Source: Streptomyces sp. DG1A-41 (GTDB lineage Bacteria; Actinomycetota; Actinomycetes; Streptomycetales; Streptomycetaceae). Taken from it: 64,000 nucleotides of DNA. The notes beneath the pieces were generated by a model. The model saw only the letters and a program-made list of their open reading frames with translations. It was not told where the DNA came from and made no database searches. Position numbers and translations under genes: made by a program. Location: NCBI RefSeq assembly GCF_037055355.1, contig NZ_CP146350.1, positions 7,587,001 to 7,651,000 on the forward strand, written 5' to 3'. This document shows positions 1-9,426 of this stretch, piece by piece (the stretch's first letter is position 1; every line of letters begins with the position of its first letter).

Positions 1-110
1 GGTCTCTGGGCCCTCACACGCGCGCTTCACTCCCCACATTCCCCACACGCTTCAAGACGCAACGAAGTGGAGGGAAGAGCGTCCCTGGCCGATTTCAGAG
101 ATCCTCATCA

Positions 111-276
111 TCACGGCCGCTTGGCGAACACGTCGCCGCGCTCGGGGTCGCGCTCGATGACCGGGACGAGGATCTCGTCGACGCGCTTGACCAACGCGTC
201 GTCCAGCGTGACATCCGCCGCCTTGGCGTTCTCGGTGATCTGCTCGGGCCGGGACGCTCCTACGAACGGTGGCGGC
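111..276 (-). pseudogene. Aldo/keto reductase, C-terminal remnant
   Basis: Read on the minus strand, this stretch encodes about 54 residues ending in a stop at 111-113. It contains the phrase PFVGASRPEQITENAKAAD followed by a helix rich in D, V and L. That is the usual last beta strand and NADP-binding loop (G-A-S-R-P-E-Q) of an aldo/keto reductase. There is no barrel upstream: above about position 276 the frame breaks and the sequence stops resembling the family. The piece is therefore the last sixth of a dead gene. It lies beside another broken gene (GH32), which marks the first 1.5 kb as decaying DNA. Function is lost; only the family call is supported. Confidence 0.7.
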
Positions 277-567
277 CCCAGGCGATTTCACGGCGATCGG
301 CAGACCTCCGCCACGGTCCGGCGGCATGTTGATCACGCGGTGGCGGGGGGCGTCTCACTCGGGCCGGGACCTGGCGTGACCCATCAGCACGCAACTCCGC
401 CCTGATGGGAGTTCCGTGCGGTGTCCAACACGCTCGATCGGCAGTCGGACGCTCGGGCCGTACCCAGCCAGCGGACAGTACCGGCAGGCCGCGCTCAGCC
501 GACTCGGTACGACGGATGGTGGCGGCGTTGCCGGCGCCCTGCCGGCCGCCATGTCAGCACGCGGAAA

Positions 568-604
568 GCCGGAAGTCCGGCTGAGCTCGGATCGGACTTC
601 CGGC
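568..604. terminator. Strong hairpin downstream of the GH32 remnant
   Basis: A perfect 12-bp inverted repeat (568-579 with 593-604) encloses a 13-nt loop. It lies downstream of the minus-strand GH32 stop and has no T tract, as is common for Streptomyces terminators. The surrounding stretch 277-660 has no convincing gene. Confidence 0.55.
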
Positions 605-633
605 GGCCTGCTGGGGCAGGAAAGGGTGGTGTC

Positions 634-653
634 GTAGGCGTGGCGACGCCTAC
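634..653. terminator. Short hairpin next to the GH32 stop codon
   Basis: A perfect 8-bp stem GTAGGCGT/ACGCCTAC with a GGCG tetraloop lies 8 bp beyond the minus-strand GH32 stop at 661. It probably forms a tandem terminator with the larger hairpin at 568-604. Confidence 0.55.
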
Positions 654-660
654 GAAGGGG

Positions 661-1439
661 TCACTTCTTCCATATGGAGTTCAGACGCCAGGCCCGCAGA
701 TGGCTGAGCGTCGCGGTGCCGTCCTCGGCGAAGGCGTCGACACCGGTGCTCGACGGGTCGGGGAAGATCTGGTCGGTGAGAACGACCTGCCCGCCGTGGC
801 CGTTGTCGGCGTAGACCTCGACGGAGGAGTCGTCGACGAGCACGTGCAGGCGCAGCCGTCCGCCCTTGAGCGCGAGGGGAGCGCGGTGGACTCCGGGGAA
901 GCTGGGATCGAAGTCGACCTGGCCGGAGGCGGTGCGGTCCAGGTAGACCTCTCCGGTGGCGGTGTCGTAGCCGATACGGGTGCGCTGCTTGCCGCCGGTG
1001 CGGACGTCCAGGCCGAAGCGGTCGGCGGTGCCCGCGGTGAGGTCGGCCTGGAGTTCCAGAGTGCCGCCGGACACGGTGAGCGGGGTGGTGGCGTCCTTGA
1101 CTGTGGTGGCCCCGATGTCCTTTCTCTTTTCCCGCAGGCTGCTCAGCTCGCCGACGGGCTGCTAATTGAGCCGGATCCGGCCGTCGACGGTCTTCAGGGC
1201 GAGTTGGCGGGGGAAGGTGTCGGCGCTGCGCCAGGGGGAGGTGGGATCGCCTGCGCGTAGTTCCAGTTGTTCATCCAGGCGAGCATGACGCGGCGGCCAC
1301 CGGGTGCCTCGTTGAAGGTGCTGGCGGCGTAGAAGTCCGCCCTGGAGGCGTCTTCCACGCTCCCCGTTCCGTCCCAGGTGGCGCGGATGTGCGTAGGGCT
1401 GTAACGGGTGCCGTGCACCTCGTTGGTCTGTCCGTGCAA
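661..1439 (-). pseudogene. GH32 fructan hydrolase (levanase/sucrose-hydrolase type), broken
   Basis: The minus strand encodes the second half of a glycoside hydrolase family 32 enzyme, which cleaves fructosyl bonds in sucrose or fructans. The end of the five-bladed propeller is visible (RADFYAAST, then RRVMLAWMNNWNYAQAIP). It is followed by the C-terminal beta-sandwich (GTLELQADL, RIGYDTATGEVYLDRT, LRLHVLVDDSSVEVYADNG). Three lesions are seen: a one-base deletion near 1239-1243 in a C-rich run, an in-frame TAG at 1162-1164, and loss of the whole N-terminal half with its catalytic aspartate. The final 138 residues read cleanly. The gene is therefore dead even if one indel were an assembly error. 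Two hairpins follow its stop. Confidence 0.85.
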
Positions 1440-1839
1440 TTCAGATTCTCCAGTCGTTAATGGCCTACATGGTGAGGCGGAGGGACGCGCCTGAGTTCGG
1501 CGGCGTATCCCAAGGGGTGGTTATCAGGTGCTGATCGGAGGGGCTCGAAAGGTTTCCCGCTACGTCGTCTCGACCTTCGGGACAGCACCACATGCTTTGC
1601 TGCAAACTCGGAACAGCTGCCAGCTGTGCTGATGAAGGAAAGCAGCGCGTCGACGTGACGACCGGGCGAGAGCGTGGCTAGCAGGCAACGCTGCGTCAGG
1701 GGCGCGCGTACACGCTGAGAGGCTCAGACTCGATCGACGAGGCCGTCGGCAGTGCCCGACGAGTCGAGCCACGGATGCATCGAGCCGTGGGCTTCCCCCG
1801 GCTGTGTGAGATTTTGTGAGACGTGAGAGGGTCTGGGGC
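1440..1839. other. Gene-poor stretch before pcaL
   Basis: About 400 bp between the GH32 remnant and pcaL. No open frame here has family features or a plausible ribosome-binding site. I see no RNA gene or clear promoter; it probably contains the pcaL upstream region plus more degraded sequence. Confidence 0.4.
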
Positions 1840-3144
1840 GTGAGTGAGACACCGTCGAACACCCTGCAATACCGCTTTGACGGGCCAGAAGAGGCTCCCG
1901 TCCTGATCCTGGGTCCCTCACTGGGTACCACATGGCACATGTGGGACCGCCAGATCCCCGAGCTGATCAAGCAGTGGCGCGTCTTCCGGTTCGACATGCC
2001 GGGACACGGCGGCGCGCCCGCATACCCGGCGGGCTCGGTCACCGACCTCACCACTCGGCTGCTGGCCACCCTCGAAGGGCTCGGCGTGCAGCGCTTCGGC
2101 TACGCGGGCTGCGCGCTCGGCGGCGCGGTCGGTATCGAGCTGGCCCTGCGCCACCCCGAGCGGCTCGCCTCCCTCGCGCTGATCGCCGCCTCGCCCCGCT
2201 TCGGCACGGCCGACGAGTTCCGGCAGAGAGGCGTGATCGTCCGCACGAACGGCCTCGACCCCATCGCCCGTACCGCGCCCGATCGCTGGTTCACCGGCGG
2301 GTTCGCCGCCGCGCAGCCCGCGATCACCGAGTGGGCCGTGCAGATGGTGCGCACCACCGACCCCGGCTGCTACATCGCCGCCTGCGAGGCGCTCGCCTCG
2401 TTCGACGTCCGGGCCGAGCTGGGGAGGGTCGGTGTGCCGACGCTGGTCCTCGTCGGATCGGACGACCAGGTCACCGGCCCCGCCGAGGCCCGCACCCTGG
2501 TCGCCGGCATCCCGGACGCCCGCCTCGCCGTCGTCCCCGGCGCCTCCCACCTGGTGCCGGTGGAGCAGCCCGCGGCCGTCACCGACCTGCTGGTGCGGCA
2601 CTTCTCCACCGCCTGGCAGCCCGCCCTCGAGACCTCCACCGGCCAGACCGCCCTGCCCGCGGCGGCCGTCAAGCCGGTCCTGTCCGCCGCCCCCGCGCAG
2701 CCCCTCCAGACCGGGCCCGTCGCCGAGATCGCCCCGGTCGTACCGCCACAGCCCCAGGGGCGGCCCGACCCCTACGACGCCGGGCTCAAGGTCCGCCGCG
2801 AGGTGCTGGGCGACGCGCACGTCGACCGGGCGCTGGCACAGGCCGACGAGTTCTCCGGGGACTTCCAGGAGGTCATCACCCGCTACGCCTGGGGCGAGAT
2901 CTGGAACCGCCCCGGCCTCGACCGGCGCACCCGCAGCTGCGTCACCCTCACGGCCCTGGTCGCCGGCGGGCACCTGGACGAGCTGGCCTTCCACACCAGA
3001 GCCGCCCTGCGCAACGGCCTCACCCCGGCCGAGATCAAGGAGGTGCTGCTCCAGGCGGCCGTCTACTGCGGCGTACCGGCGGCGAACAGCGCGTTCAAGG
3101 TGGCCCAGCAGGTCATCCGCGAGGAGACCACGCCCCAGGAGTGA
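1840..3144 (+). CDS. pcaL: 3-oxoadipate enol-lactonase / 4-carboxymuconolactone decarboxylase fusion
   Basis: A 434-residue fusion covering two successive steps of the protocatechuate branch of the beta-ketoadipate pathway. Residues about 1-255 are an alpha/beta hydrolase (PcaD-like), with oxyanion motif GPSLGTTWHMW, acid D in VGSDDQV and base H in GASHLVP. After a Pro/Ala-rich linker (about 255-310), the last 120 residues are the all-helical carboxymuconolactone decarboxylase (PcaC) domain, with TRSCVTLTALVAGGHLDEL. The nucleophile elbow reads YAGCALGG, so Cys91 occupies the usual Ser position. The GTG at 1840 is preferred because the residues before it (from 1816) have no family counterpart. 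No other pca genes are adjacent, so the rest of the pathway must lie elsewhere. Confidence 0.88.
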   Translation: MSETPSNTLQYRFDGPEEAPVLILGPSLGTTWHMWDRQIPELIKQWRVFRFDMPGHGGAPAYPAGSVTDLTTRLLATLEGLGVQRFGYAGCALGGAVGIELALRHPERLASLALIAASPRFGTADEFRQRGVIVRTNGLDPIARTAPDRWFTGGFAAAQPAITEWAVQMVRTTDPGCYIAACEALASFDVRAELGRVGVPTLVLVGSDDQVTGPAEARTLVAGIPDARLAVVPGASHLVPVEQPAAVTDLLVRHFSTAWQPALETSTGQTALPAAAVKPVLSAAPAQPLQTGPVAEIAPVVPPQPQGRPDPYDAGLKVRREVLGDAHVDRALAQADEFSGDFQEVITRYAWGEIWNRPGLDRRTRSCVTLTALVAGGHLDELAFHTRAALRNGLTPAEIKEVLLQAAVYCGVPAANSAFKVAQQVIREETTPQE

Positions 3145-3177
3145 GCCCGCAAAGGAGCGCGGAGGCACGATGGAATC

Positions 3178-3813
3178 ATGAAGCTCACGAAGAAGTCGCA
3201 TGCCTGCGTCCGCCTCGAGAAGGACGGCCGCACCCTCGTCCTCGACCCCGGCGGGTTCAGCGAGGAGGACGCCGCGCTCGGCGCGGACGCGATCCTCGTC
3301 ACCCACGAGCACCCCGACCACTTCGACGAGCTCCGGCTGCGGGCCGCGATGGAGAACAACCCGGCCGCCGAGATCTGGACCCTGAAGTCGGTCGCGGAGA
3401 AGATCTCGTCCGCCTTCCCGGGGCGCGTCCACACCGTCGGCCACGGCGACACCTTCACCGCCGCCGGTTTCGACGTCCAGGTCCACGGCGAGCTCCACGC
3501 GGTGATCCACCCGGACATCCCGCGGATCACCAACGTCGGCTACCTCGTCGACGGCGGCAAGGTCTTCCACCCCGGCGACGCCCTCACCGTCCCCGGCCAC
3601 CGGGTCGAGACGCTGATGCTCCCGGTGATGGCACCCTGGAGCAAGATCTCGGAGGTCATCGACTACGTCCGCGAGATCAAGCCGCAGCGCGCCTATGACA
3701 TCCACGACGCCCTCCTCACCGATCTCGCCCGGCCGATCTACGACCGCCAGATCGGGCAGCTCGGTGGCTCGGAGCACCTGCGGCTGACACCGGGAGACTC
3801 CGCCGAGGTCTGA
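3178..3813 (+). CDS. MBL-fold metal-dependent hydrolase
   Basis: A 211-residue single-domain protein of the metallo-beta-lactamase fold. The metal-binding signature THEHPDHFD lies near residues 41-49. A second ligand region is PGDALTVPGH, and a late histidine lies in AYDIHDALL. It resembles the small UlaG/UPF0173-like cytoplasmic hydrolases, whose substrates are mostly unknown, and it has no signal peptide. It starts 33 bp after pcaL on the same strand, so it may be co-transcribed, though nothing links it to aromatic catabolism. Fold confidence is high; substrate is unknown. Confidence 0.82.
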   Translation: MKLTKKSHACVRLEKDGRTLVLDPGGFSEEDAALGADAILVTHEHPDHFDELRLRAAMENNPAAEIWTLKSVAEKISSAFPGRVHTVGHGDTFTAAGFDVQVHGELHAVIHPDIPRITNVGYLVDGGKVFHPGDALTVPGHRVETLMLPVMAPWSKISEVIDYVREIKPQRAYDIHDALLTDLARPIYDRQIGQLGGSEHLRLTPGDSAEV

Positions 3814-3865
3814 GGCTGCAGGGGAGCGGGCCGCGTTGTCGGACCCGCCGGGTAGGTTGTGGGAC

Positions 3866-4645
3866 ATGCGCATCGCGACCTGGAACGTGAACTCGATCAC
3901 CGCCCGCCTGCCGAGGCTCCTGGCCTGGCTGGAGAGCAGCGGCACGGACGTGCTGTGCCTCCAGGAGGCCAAGGTCGCCGAGGACCAGTTCCCGACGGAG
4001 CAACTGCGCGAGCTGGGCTACGAGTCGGCGGTCCACGCGACCGGCCGGTGGAACGGCGTGGCGGTGCTGTCCCGCGTCGGCATCGAGGACGTCGTCAAGG
4101 GCCTGCCCGGCGACCCCGGCTTCGACGGTTCGGTGGAGCCCCGCGCCATCTCGGCGACGTGCGGCCCGCTCCGCGTCTGGTCGGTCTACGTGCCGAACGG
4201 CCGTGAGGTGGACCACCCCCACTACGCCTACAAGCTCCAGTGGATCGAGGCGCTCAAGGCCGCCGTCGCCGGTGACGCGTCCGGCAGCCGCCCCTTCGCG
4301 GTGATGGGCGACTACAACGTGGCGCCGACGGACGACGACGTCTTCGACCGTGCCGCCTTCGAGGGCTCCACCCACGTCACCCCGGCCGAGCGCGCCGCCC
4401 TGGCCTCCCTGCGCGAGGCGGGCCTGTCCGACGTGGTCCCGCGGCCCCTCAAGTACGAGCACCCGTTCACGTACTGGGACTACCGCCAGCTCTGCTTCCC
4501 GAAGAACCGCGGCATGCGCATCGACCTGGTGTACGCCAACCAGCCGTTCACGAAGGCGGTCAAGGACGCGTACGTGGACCGCGAGGAACGCAAGGGCAAG
4601 GGCGCGTCGGACCACGCGCCGGTCGTGGTGGACCTCGACGTCTAG
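3866..4645 (+). CDS. xth: Exodeoxyribonuclease III (AP endonuclease)
   Basis: A 259-residue enzyme of the exonuclease III/endonuclease-exonuclease-phosphatase family, which incises abasic sites and trims 3' ends in base-excision repair. It opens with MRIATWNVNSITARLPRL, has the metal-binding glutamate in LCLQEAKV, the GDYNVAPTDDDV loop, and ends with the catalytic GASDHAPVVVDLDV. Length matches the family. I chose ATG 3866 because the family N terminus begins exactly there; an upstream TTG at 3836 would only add ten non-conserved residues. It follows the MBL hydrolase by 52 bp. The insertion element begins 41 bp downstream. Confidence 0.95.
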   Translation: MRIATWNVNSITARLPRLLAWLESSGTDVLCLQEAKVAEDQFPTEQLRELGYESAVHATGRWNGVAVLSRVGIEDVVKGLPGDPGFDGSVEPRAISATCGPLRVWSVYVPNGREVDHPHYAYKLQWIEALKAAVAGDASGSRPFAVMGDYNVAPTDDDVFDRAAFEGSTHVTPAERAALASLREAGLSDVVPRPLKYEHPFTYWDYRQLCFPKNRGMRIDLVYANQPFTKAVKDAYVDREERKGKGASDHAPVVVDLDV

Positions 4646-4683
4646 GAACCGCCCCGCCTGCGCCCCGCTCCGAAGGACAGGAC

Positions 4684-4700
4684 CTAGTGCTGGATTCCTC
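4684..4700 (+). repeat. Left terminal inverted repeat of the IS630 element
   Basis: The sequence CTAGTGCTGGATTCCTC matches the reverse complement of 5888-5904 over 17 bp, including the CTAG target. The transposase stop codon (TGA, 4699-4701 on the minus strand) overlaps its inner edge. Confidence 0.9.
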
Positions 4701-5882
4701 ATTGGATGTACACATATCGGCGTCGTAGTTGGCGGGTGGGCGGGGCCGGCCGCCCCCAGATCCAGGGGCGGGCTCGGGCGTTGAGCTGGGCGGTGGCCAC
4801 GGCTGTGGCCTGGGCGATGTCGTCGGGGTTGGCGAAGGACCGTCCGGCCAGGGCGGTCTTGCGGAAGATCCGCCACCAGCCTTCCTGCAGGTTCAGCCAG
4901 CACGCGCCGACCGGGATGAACGCGTGGCGGATCCGGGGGTGGTCCTCCAGCCAGGTCCGGGTGGACAGGCTGTTGTGAGAGGACAGGTTGTCGGTGACGA
5001 TCCAGATCTCACCGGTCGGGTTGGCGTCCTCGACCAGTTGCAGGAACTGCTGGTAGAAGACGCTGTTGCGGGAGGAAGCCGCCATGGTGATCTGCTGGCC
5101 GTCCCGTACGCGTAAGGCTCCGTAGACCCAGGTCTTCTCCGGCCCGCGGCTGTAGTCGAGCTCGGACTTGATGCGGTGCCCGTCCGGTGACCAGCCCGGT
5201 GCGGGCGCGAAGGTGCGCGGGATCACCGGCCCCAGCTCGTCGGCGCAGATGACCGTCGCGCCGTCGGGCGGCTGGGTGTAGAGGCCGATGATCCGCGTCC
5301 TTTTCCCGCGAAGTCCGGGTCCTTCGAACGGGTCCAGGACCGGGTGCGGCGCCAGCGCACACCCTCGGCGATCAGGATCCTGCGCACCTGGGAGCGGCCG
5401 ACCTCGATGCCCAACTGCCGGGCCTGAGCAGCCAGGGAGTCCAGCGTCCACTCAGCCGGCCCCGACTCGTCGGCCGCCCACAGGTCCCCGCCGGGCTGCA
5501 CCTCCAGCCTCCCCGGCGGCACCTCTTTGACCAGGGCGATAATCCGGGACCGCTCGGCCTCCGTGATCCGCCGCTTGCGGCCCTGCCCGCCCAGATCCTC
5601 CAGTCCCTCCAGCCCGGAGCGGTTGAAGCGGTGCAGCCAACGCCGCACCGTCTTCTGGCCGCAGTCCAGCTCCTCCGCGATCGCCGGAACTCGCAAGCCG
5701 GCCCAGCTCAGCTCGACCATCCGCGCCCGCATCACCGCATCTCGCGGCGCCTTGCGGGCCCGCGACAGCCGACGCACCACTGCCCGCTCATCCTCATCAC
5801 GGCTTGGCCGTGCCCGTAACACCACCGTCCAGCACCCGCCCCCGAGCACCCGAACCACCCCGCCACCAGCACATATACCCAC
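4699..5882 (-). CDS. IS630-family transposase made by -1 frameshifting (two overlapping frames)
   Basis: The N-terminal frame (5882-5223) carries helix-turn-helix domains: RMVELSWAGLRVPAIAEEL, then KTVRRWLHRFNRSGLEGL. The C-terminal frame (up to 4699) carries the DDE catalytic core: first Asp in VICADELGPV, second in IWIVTDNLSSHN, Glu in LNLQEGWWRIFRKT. Both frames read the family sequence continuously if the ribosome slips back one base at the GGGAAAA heptamer at 5307-5301. This joins DPDFAGK to RTRIIGLYTQ and gives about 390 residues. The first frame begins at a GTG inside the element, and conserved sequence starts near residue 23. I read this as programmed frameshifting, as known in several IS630 members, rather than decay. 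Confidence 0.85.
5301..5307 (-). promoter_or_regulatory. -1 ribosomal frameshift heptamer G_GGA_AAA in the transposase
   Basis: On the minus strand the zero-frame codons are gcg gga aaa, so GGGAAAA sits in the exact X_XXY_YYZ phase. A one-base slip back yields AGG ACG CGG ATC, which continues the conserved transposase. I did not identify a downstream stimulatory structure. Confidence 0.75.
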
Positions 5883-5887
5883 GGAAA

Positions 5888-5904
5888 GAGGAATCCAGCA
5901 CTAG
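5888..5904 (-). repeat. Right terminal inverted repeat of the IS630 element
   Basis: Exact inverted copy of 4684-4700 over 17 bp, ending in CTAG. The TAG stop of the adjoining SGNH hydrolase gene (minus strand, 5901-5903) falls within the CTAG target. Confidence 0.9.
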
Positions 5905-7659
5905 AGCAGCCGCAGGTCGACCGAGTCCGCCAGGGCCGCCAGCCCCGCGTCGCCCGGATGCAGATGGTCCCCGCTGTCGTACACGGGCAGGATCCTGGAC
6001 GGCCGTTGCGGATCACGGACCACCGCGTCGAAGTCGAGCACGCCGTCGAAGGCCTCGCCGTCCCGGATCCACTCGTTCACCGCGACCCGCTCGGCGTCGA
6101 CGGCGGCCGTGCAGCGGGCCTCGCCCTCGCACGGCAGGATCGTCGCCGCGAGCATCCTCACGCCCCGGGCGTGTCCGCGTGCCGCGAGCTCCCGCAGCCC
6201 GGCGATCACCTGCTCCGCCGAGGTGTCCCACCGCAGGTCGTTGATGCCCTCGAAGACGACGGCCGTACGGACCGACGGCTGGGCGAGGACGTCCCGGTCG
6301 AACCGGTGCAGGGCGCTCACCCCGGCCGCGTCCGTGGACACCCCGTCGCCGGGGTACCGGTCGGTGACCACCCGGTTGCCCGAGATGCCCTGGTTCAGCA
6401 CTCCGTAGCGCGGTACCGCGCTCTGCGTCAGCAGGCCGGGCCAGCACGTCCGGCCACCGCCGGTTCGCGTCCACCGTGGACTTGTCGCCGTCGGTGATCG
6501 AGTCCCCGAGCAGCACCACGGACCCGGGCCCGCCGCTCACGTCGACGCCGGCGAGCAGCGGCCAGCTGGTGATCACCGAGGTGTACGCGCCCGCGGAGCC
6601 GTCCGCGGCGTGGTCGCCCGGCCCGCTGACGTACGACCGCTGCTGCGCGAGCCGGTGCACGGGCGCGGCCGCCACCGTCCCGGGCAGATGGAAGCTCACC
6701 AGCAGGTTGGCGTCCGCCGGGACGGCGAAGCCCAGCGGATCGCTGTACGCCTGGGCCCCGGCCGGGATCTCCACGCTCCGCGCACCGCCGAAGGACAGCG
6801 GCACCGGCGCCCCGCGCGCCGCCGCGCCCGACTCCTGCGCGGCGACCGTCGCGCTGCCGATCCGTACCGGCGCCGCCGCGAAGGTGTTGTCGAACCGCAC
6901 CCTCACCCGGGGCCCGCCGGCCGACGTGTGCACCACCAGCCGCAGCGTCCGGTCCGTCCAGGGCCCCACGACGGTGTATCCGCCGGTGGACGTCGTCCAG
7001 CTGCCCGTCCAGCCCTGCGTCGCGGTCCGCACCGACACCGCGAACACGTGCAGCCCGGCCGCCTGCGGCAGCCGGACCGAGGCGACCGGGCGGCCCGGCG
7101 CCAGCGGCACCGTCACGACGTACAGGCGGGCCCGCTCGGAGCGTTGCCCGCCGGGCGTGTTGATGTGCGGCAGGGCCACCGCCTTCGTGGATAGCGGCCC
7201 GGTGCGCCAGTCGGGCGCGGTCAGCCGGTACCCGGAGCGGGTGCCGTTCGCGTACGTGATCACGCCCGGGCCGCCCACCTCGGTGCCGGCGGTGCCCGCC
7301 ACCAGGAAGGCGAGTGCGTCCCCGCGCCCCGTGACCCGTACGTCCTGGCCGGCCGCGCGGACGTTGTCGGGCTCGCCGGGCTGCCGCCGCGGCCAGGTCA
7401 GCCGGGCCCCCTGGACGGTGAGGCCGCGGCCGGGCGTCCAGCCCGCGGCCGTGAGGTCCCGCGCCGACAGGGAGGCACCGGCACCGTCGAAGTCGGCCTG
7501 CGCGGGCCGGCCGTCGTCGCTGACGGCGACGTTGTCGAACAGCCGCTCAAGCGGCACCGGCGCGGCCCGCCGCTCCTCGACGGCCTGCGCCGGGACCGCC
7601 GGCATCAGGGACCCGCACAGGGCCAGGACGATCAGGATCCCCCGGACACATCGGCGCAC
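5901..7659 (-). CDS. Secreted SGNH/GDSL-type hydrolase, with one frameshift
   Basis: The start is GTG 7659, preceded by a GGGAGGAG ribosome-binding site, and opens a Sec signal peptide (VRRCVRGILIVLALCG to VPAQA). A beta-rich N-terminal region follows, then the GDSL lipase/esterase domain: block I VLLGDSITDGD, asparagine in FEGINDLRW and catalytic DHLHPGDAG. Blocks I and III-V lie in different frames. One extra C in the run at 6438-6440 separates RRWPDVLA from LLTQSAVPRYGVLNQGISGNRV. Removing it gives one protein of about 585 residues. The lesion is either an assembly error or a recent loss of function. The IS630 element abuts the stop codon but does not change the protein. Substrate is unknown; esters or polysaccharide acetyl groups are typical. 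Confidence 0.8.
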
Positions 7660-7878
7660 GGCCGACTCCTCCCGCTCATCGACACACGACGCAACAGACG
7701 AAACGCAGGGACGGGACAGAAGACACGACGAAAGCCGAGGCGCACGACGCACGGTGAAACTAGGGAGACGGCAGGGGCACGTCAACGAGCCATGCGCGAA
7801 CTCGGCGTGAACTTGTCAGGAATCGGCGAGCCCGCGCGCCTGTGGTGCGTACGGCGGTACGAATGACACGCTGGACGT

Positions 7879-8286
7879 ATGAACATCCCTTTCCTGGGCA
7901 ACCGGCGCCGGAAGCTCGGGGTTCCCGATCCGGCAGGCATCGCGGAACTCCTTGCCGAGTGTGAACTGCTGCGCTCCCAGGCGTCCCGGGCGGGCGTCCG
8001 GCTGGACGACTCGGCGGCCTCGCTGGAGGCGCTGGACCAGCTCGTGCCACGCTGGCGGGACGACGAGGAGACCCTGACCTGGCTCGGCAACGACGCCGGG
8101 CTCTACCTGGGCACCGTCATCGTGCGCACCGTGCCGGGAGCGGCCTGGGAGATCCGGTCCGACGGGCAGCCCGTCGTGCGGCTCGCCTCCGGCCGGGAGT
8201 TCGACGTCGTGGACTCCGGTCACGAGTGGGCCGCGAACGGGGTGCCCGAGCTGTCCCAGCTGTACGCGGAAGTCGCGGAGGCGTGA
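7879..8286 (+). CDS. Small conserved actinobacterial protein (DUF6278-like)
   Basis: A 135-residue soluble protein with no signal peptide or membrane segment. It has a basic N terminus (NRRRKLGVPDP), a helical stretch with SLEALDQLVPRWRDDEET, then a compact alpha/beta part (YLGTVIVRT, VVRLASGREFDVVDSGHEW). From memory it resembles the DUF6278 family, which often sits just upstream of gluA in Streptomyces. The order here (this gene, then gluA 173 bp later on the same strand) agrees. No function is established and I see no catalytic motif. Confidence 0.7.
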   Translation: MNIPFLGNRRRKLGVPDPAGIAELLAECELLRSQASRAGVRLDDSAASLEALDQLVPRWRDDEETLTWLGNDAGLYLGTVIVRTVPGAAWEIRSDGQPVVRLASGREFDVVDSGHEWAANGVPELSQLYAEVAEA

Positions 8287-8459
8287 GACTGGTTCTCGGA
8301 ACCCTTGACCTCCAGAGCCCCTGAGCCGCAGAACCTTTGGCCCAAAGTCCGCCGTAAATATGGCTAATGATCGAAAAAGTGCGTGTCGCTGGGCAAATCC
8401 GATCTTGCCTGGATACGTTGCGGCAACCACCACACAGCTGAGAGTGAGTAGGGCTGAGC

Positions 8460-9203
<744 letters not shown>

Positions 9204-9355
9204 ACGGGCGGGCACCGGACGGCTCATCGCATCGGACCTCGACTACGATGTGCCCTTCATCCCTGTCGGAGAGGGGGACTTCGCCGAAATCCGCCGAACC
9301 CGCCCGGGGTGAGCAGACCGCCCGCCCGCTCCGCGGGCCACTCCCGCCGGGTGCG

Positions 9356-9384
9356 GCCCCCACGGCCCTGTCGGCCACGGGGGC
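9356..9384. terminator. Hairpin between convergent gluA and the S15 hydrolase
   Basis: An outer stem GCCCCC/GGGGGC and an inner GGCC/GGCC are separated by a two-base mismatch and closed by a 5-nt loop. Its position between two convergent genes suggests a bidirectional terminator. Confidence 0.45.
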
Positions 9385-9426
9385 GGCGGTCCACATCGGC
9401 CAGACCCGTCCGGCGGCAGCCGGAGA

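Larger units (their letters stand above)
4687..5901 (-). mobile_element. IS630-family insertion sequence, apparently complete
   Basis: A 1,215-bp element with matching terminal inverted repeats and a transposase in two frames. It is flanked by TA on both sides within the CTAG context typical of IS630/Tc1-mariner targets. Left junction is CTA then GTGCTGG; right junction is CCAGCAC then TAG, so removing the element with one TA restores CTAG. No internal damage is visible other than the -1 frame change at a canonical slippery site. It lies between xth and the SGNH hydrolase gene and touches the stop codon of the latter. Confidence 0.88.

Noticed and set aside
1918..3972. A 684-residue minus-strand frame over pcaL and the MBL gene
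   Set aside because: It spans two real plus-strand genes and has no recognisable domains.
4699..5882. Transposase as a frameshifted pseudogene
   Set aside because: The frame change falls on an in-phase GGGAAAA slippery site, and the termini are perfect; programmed frameshifting is the better reading.
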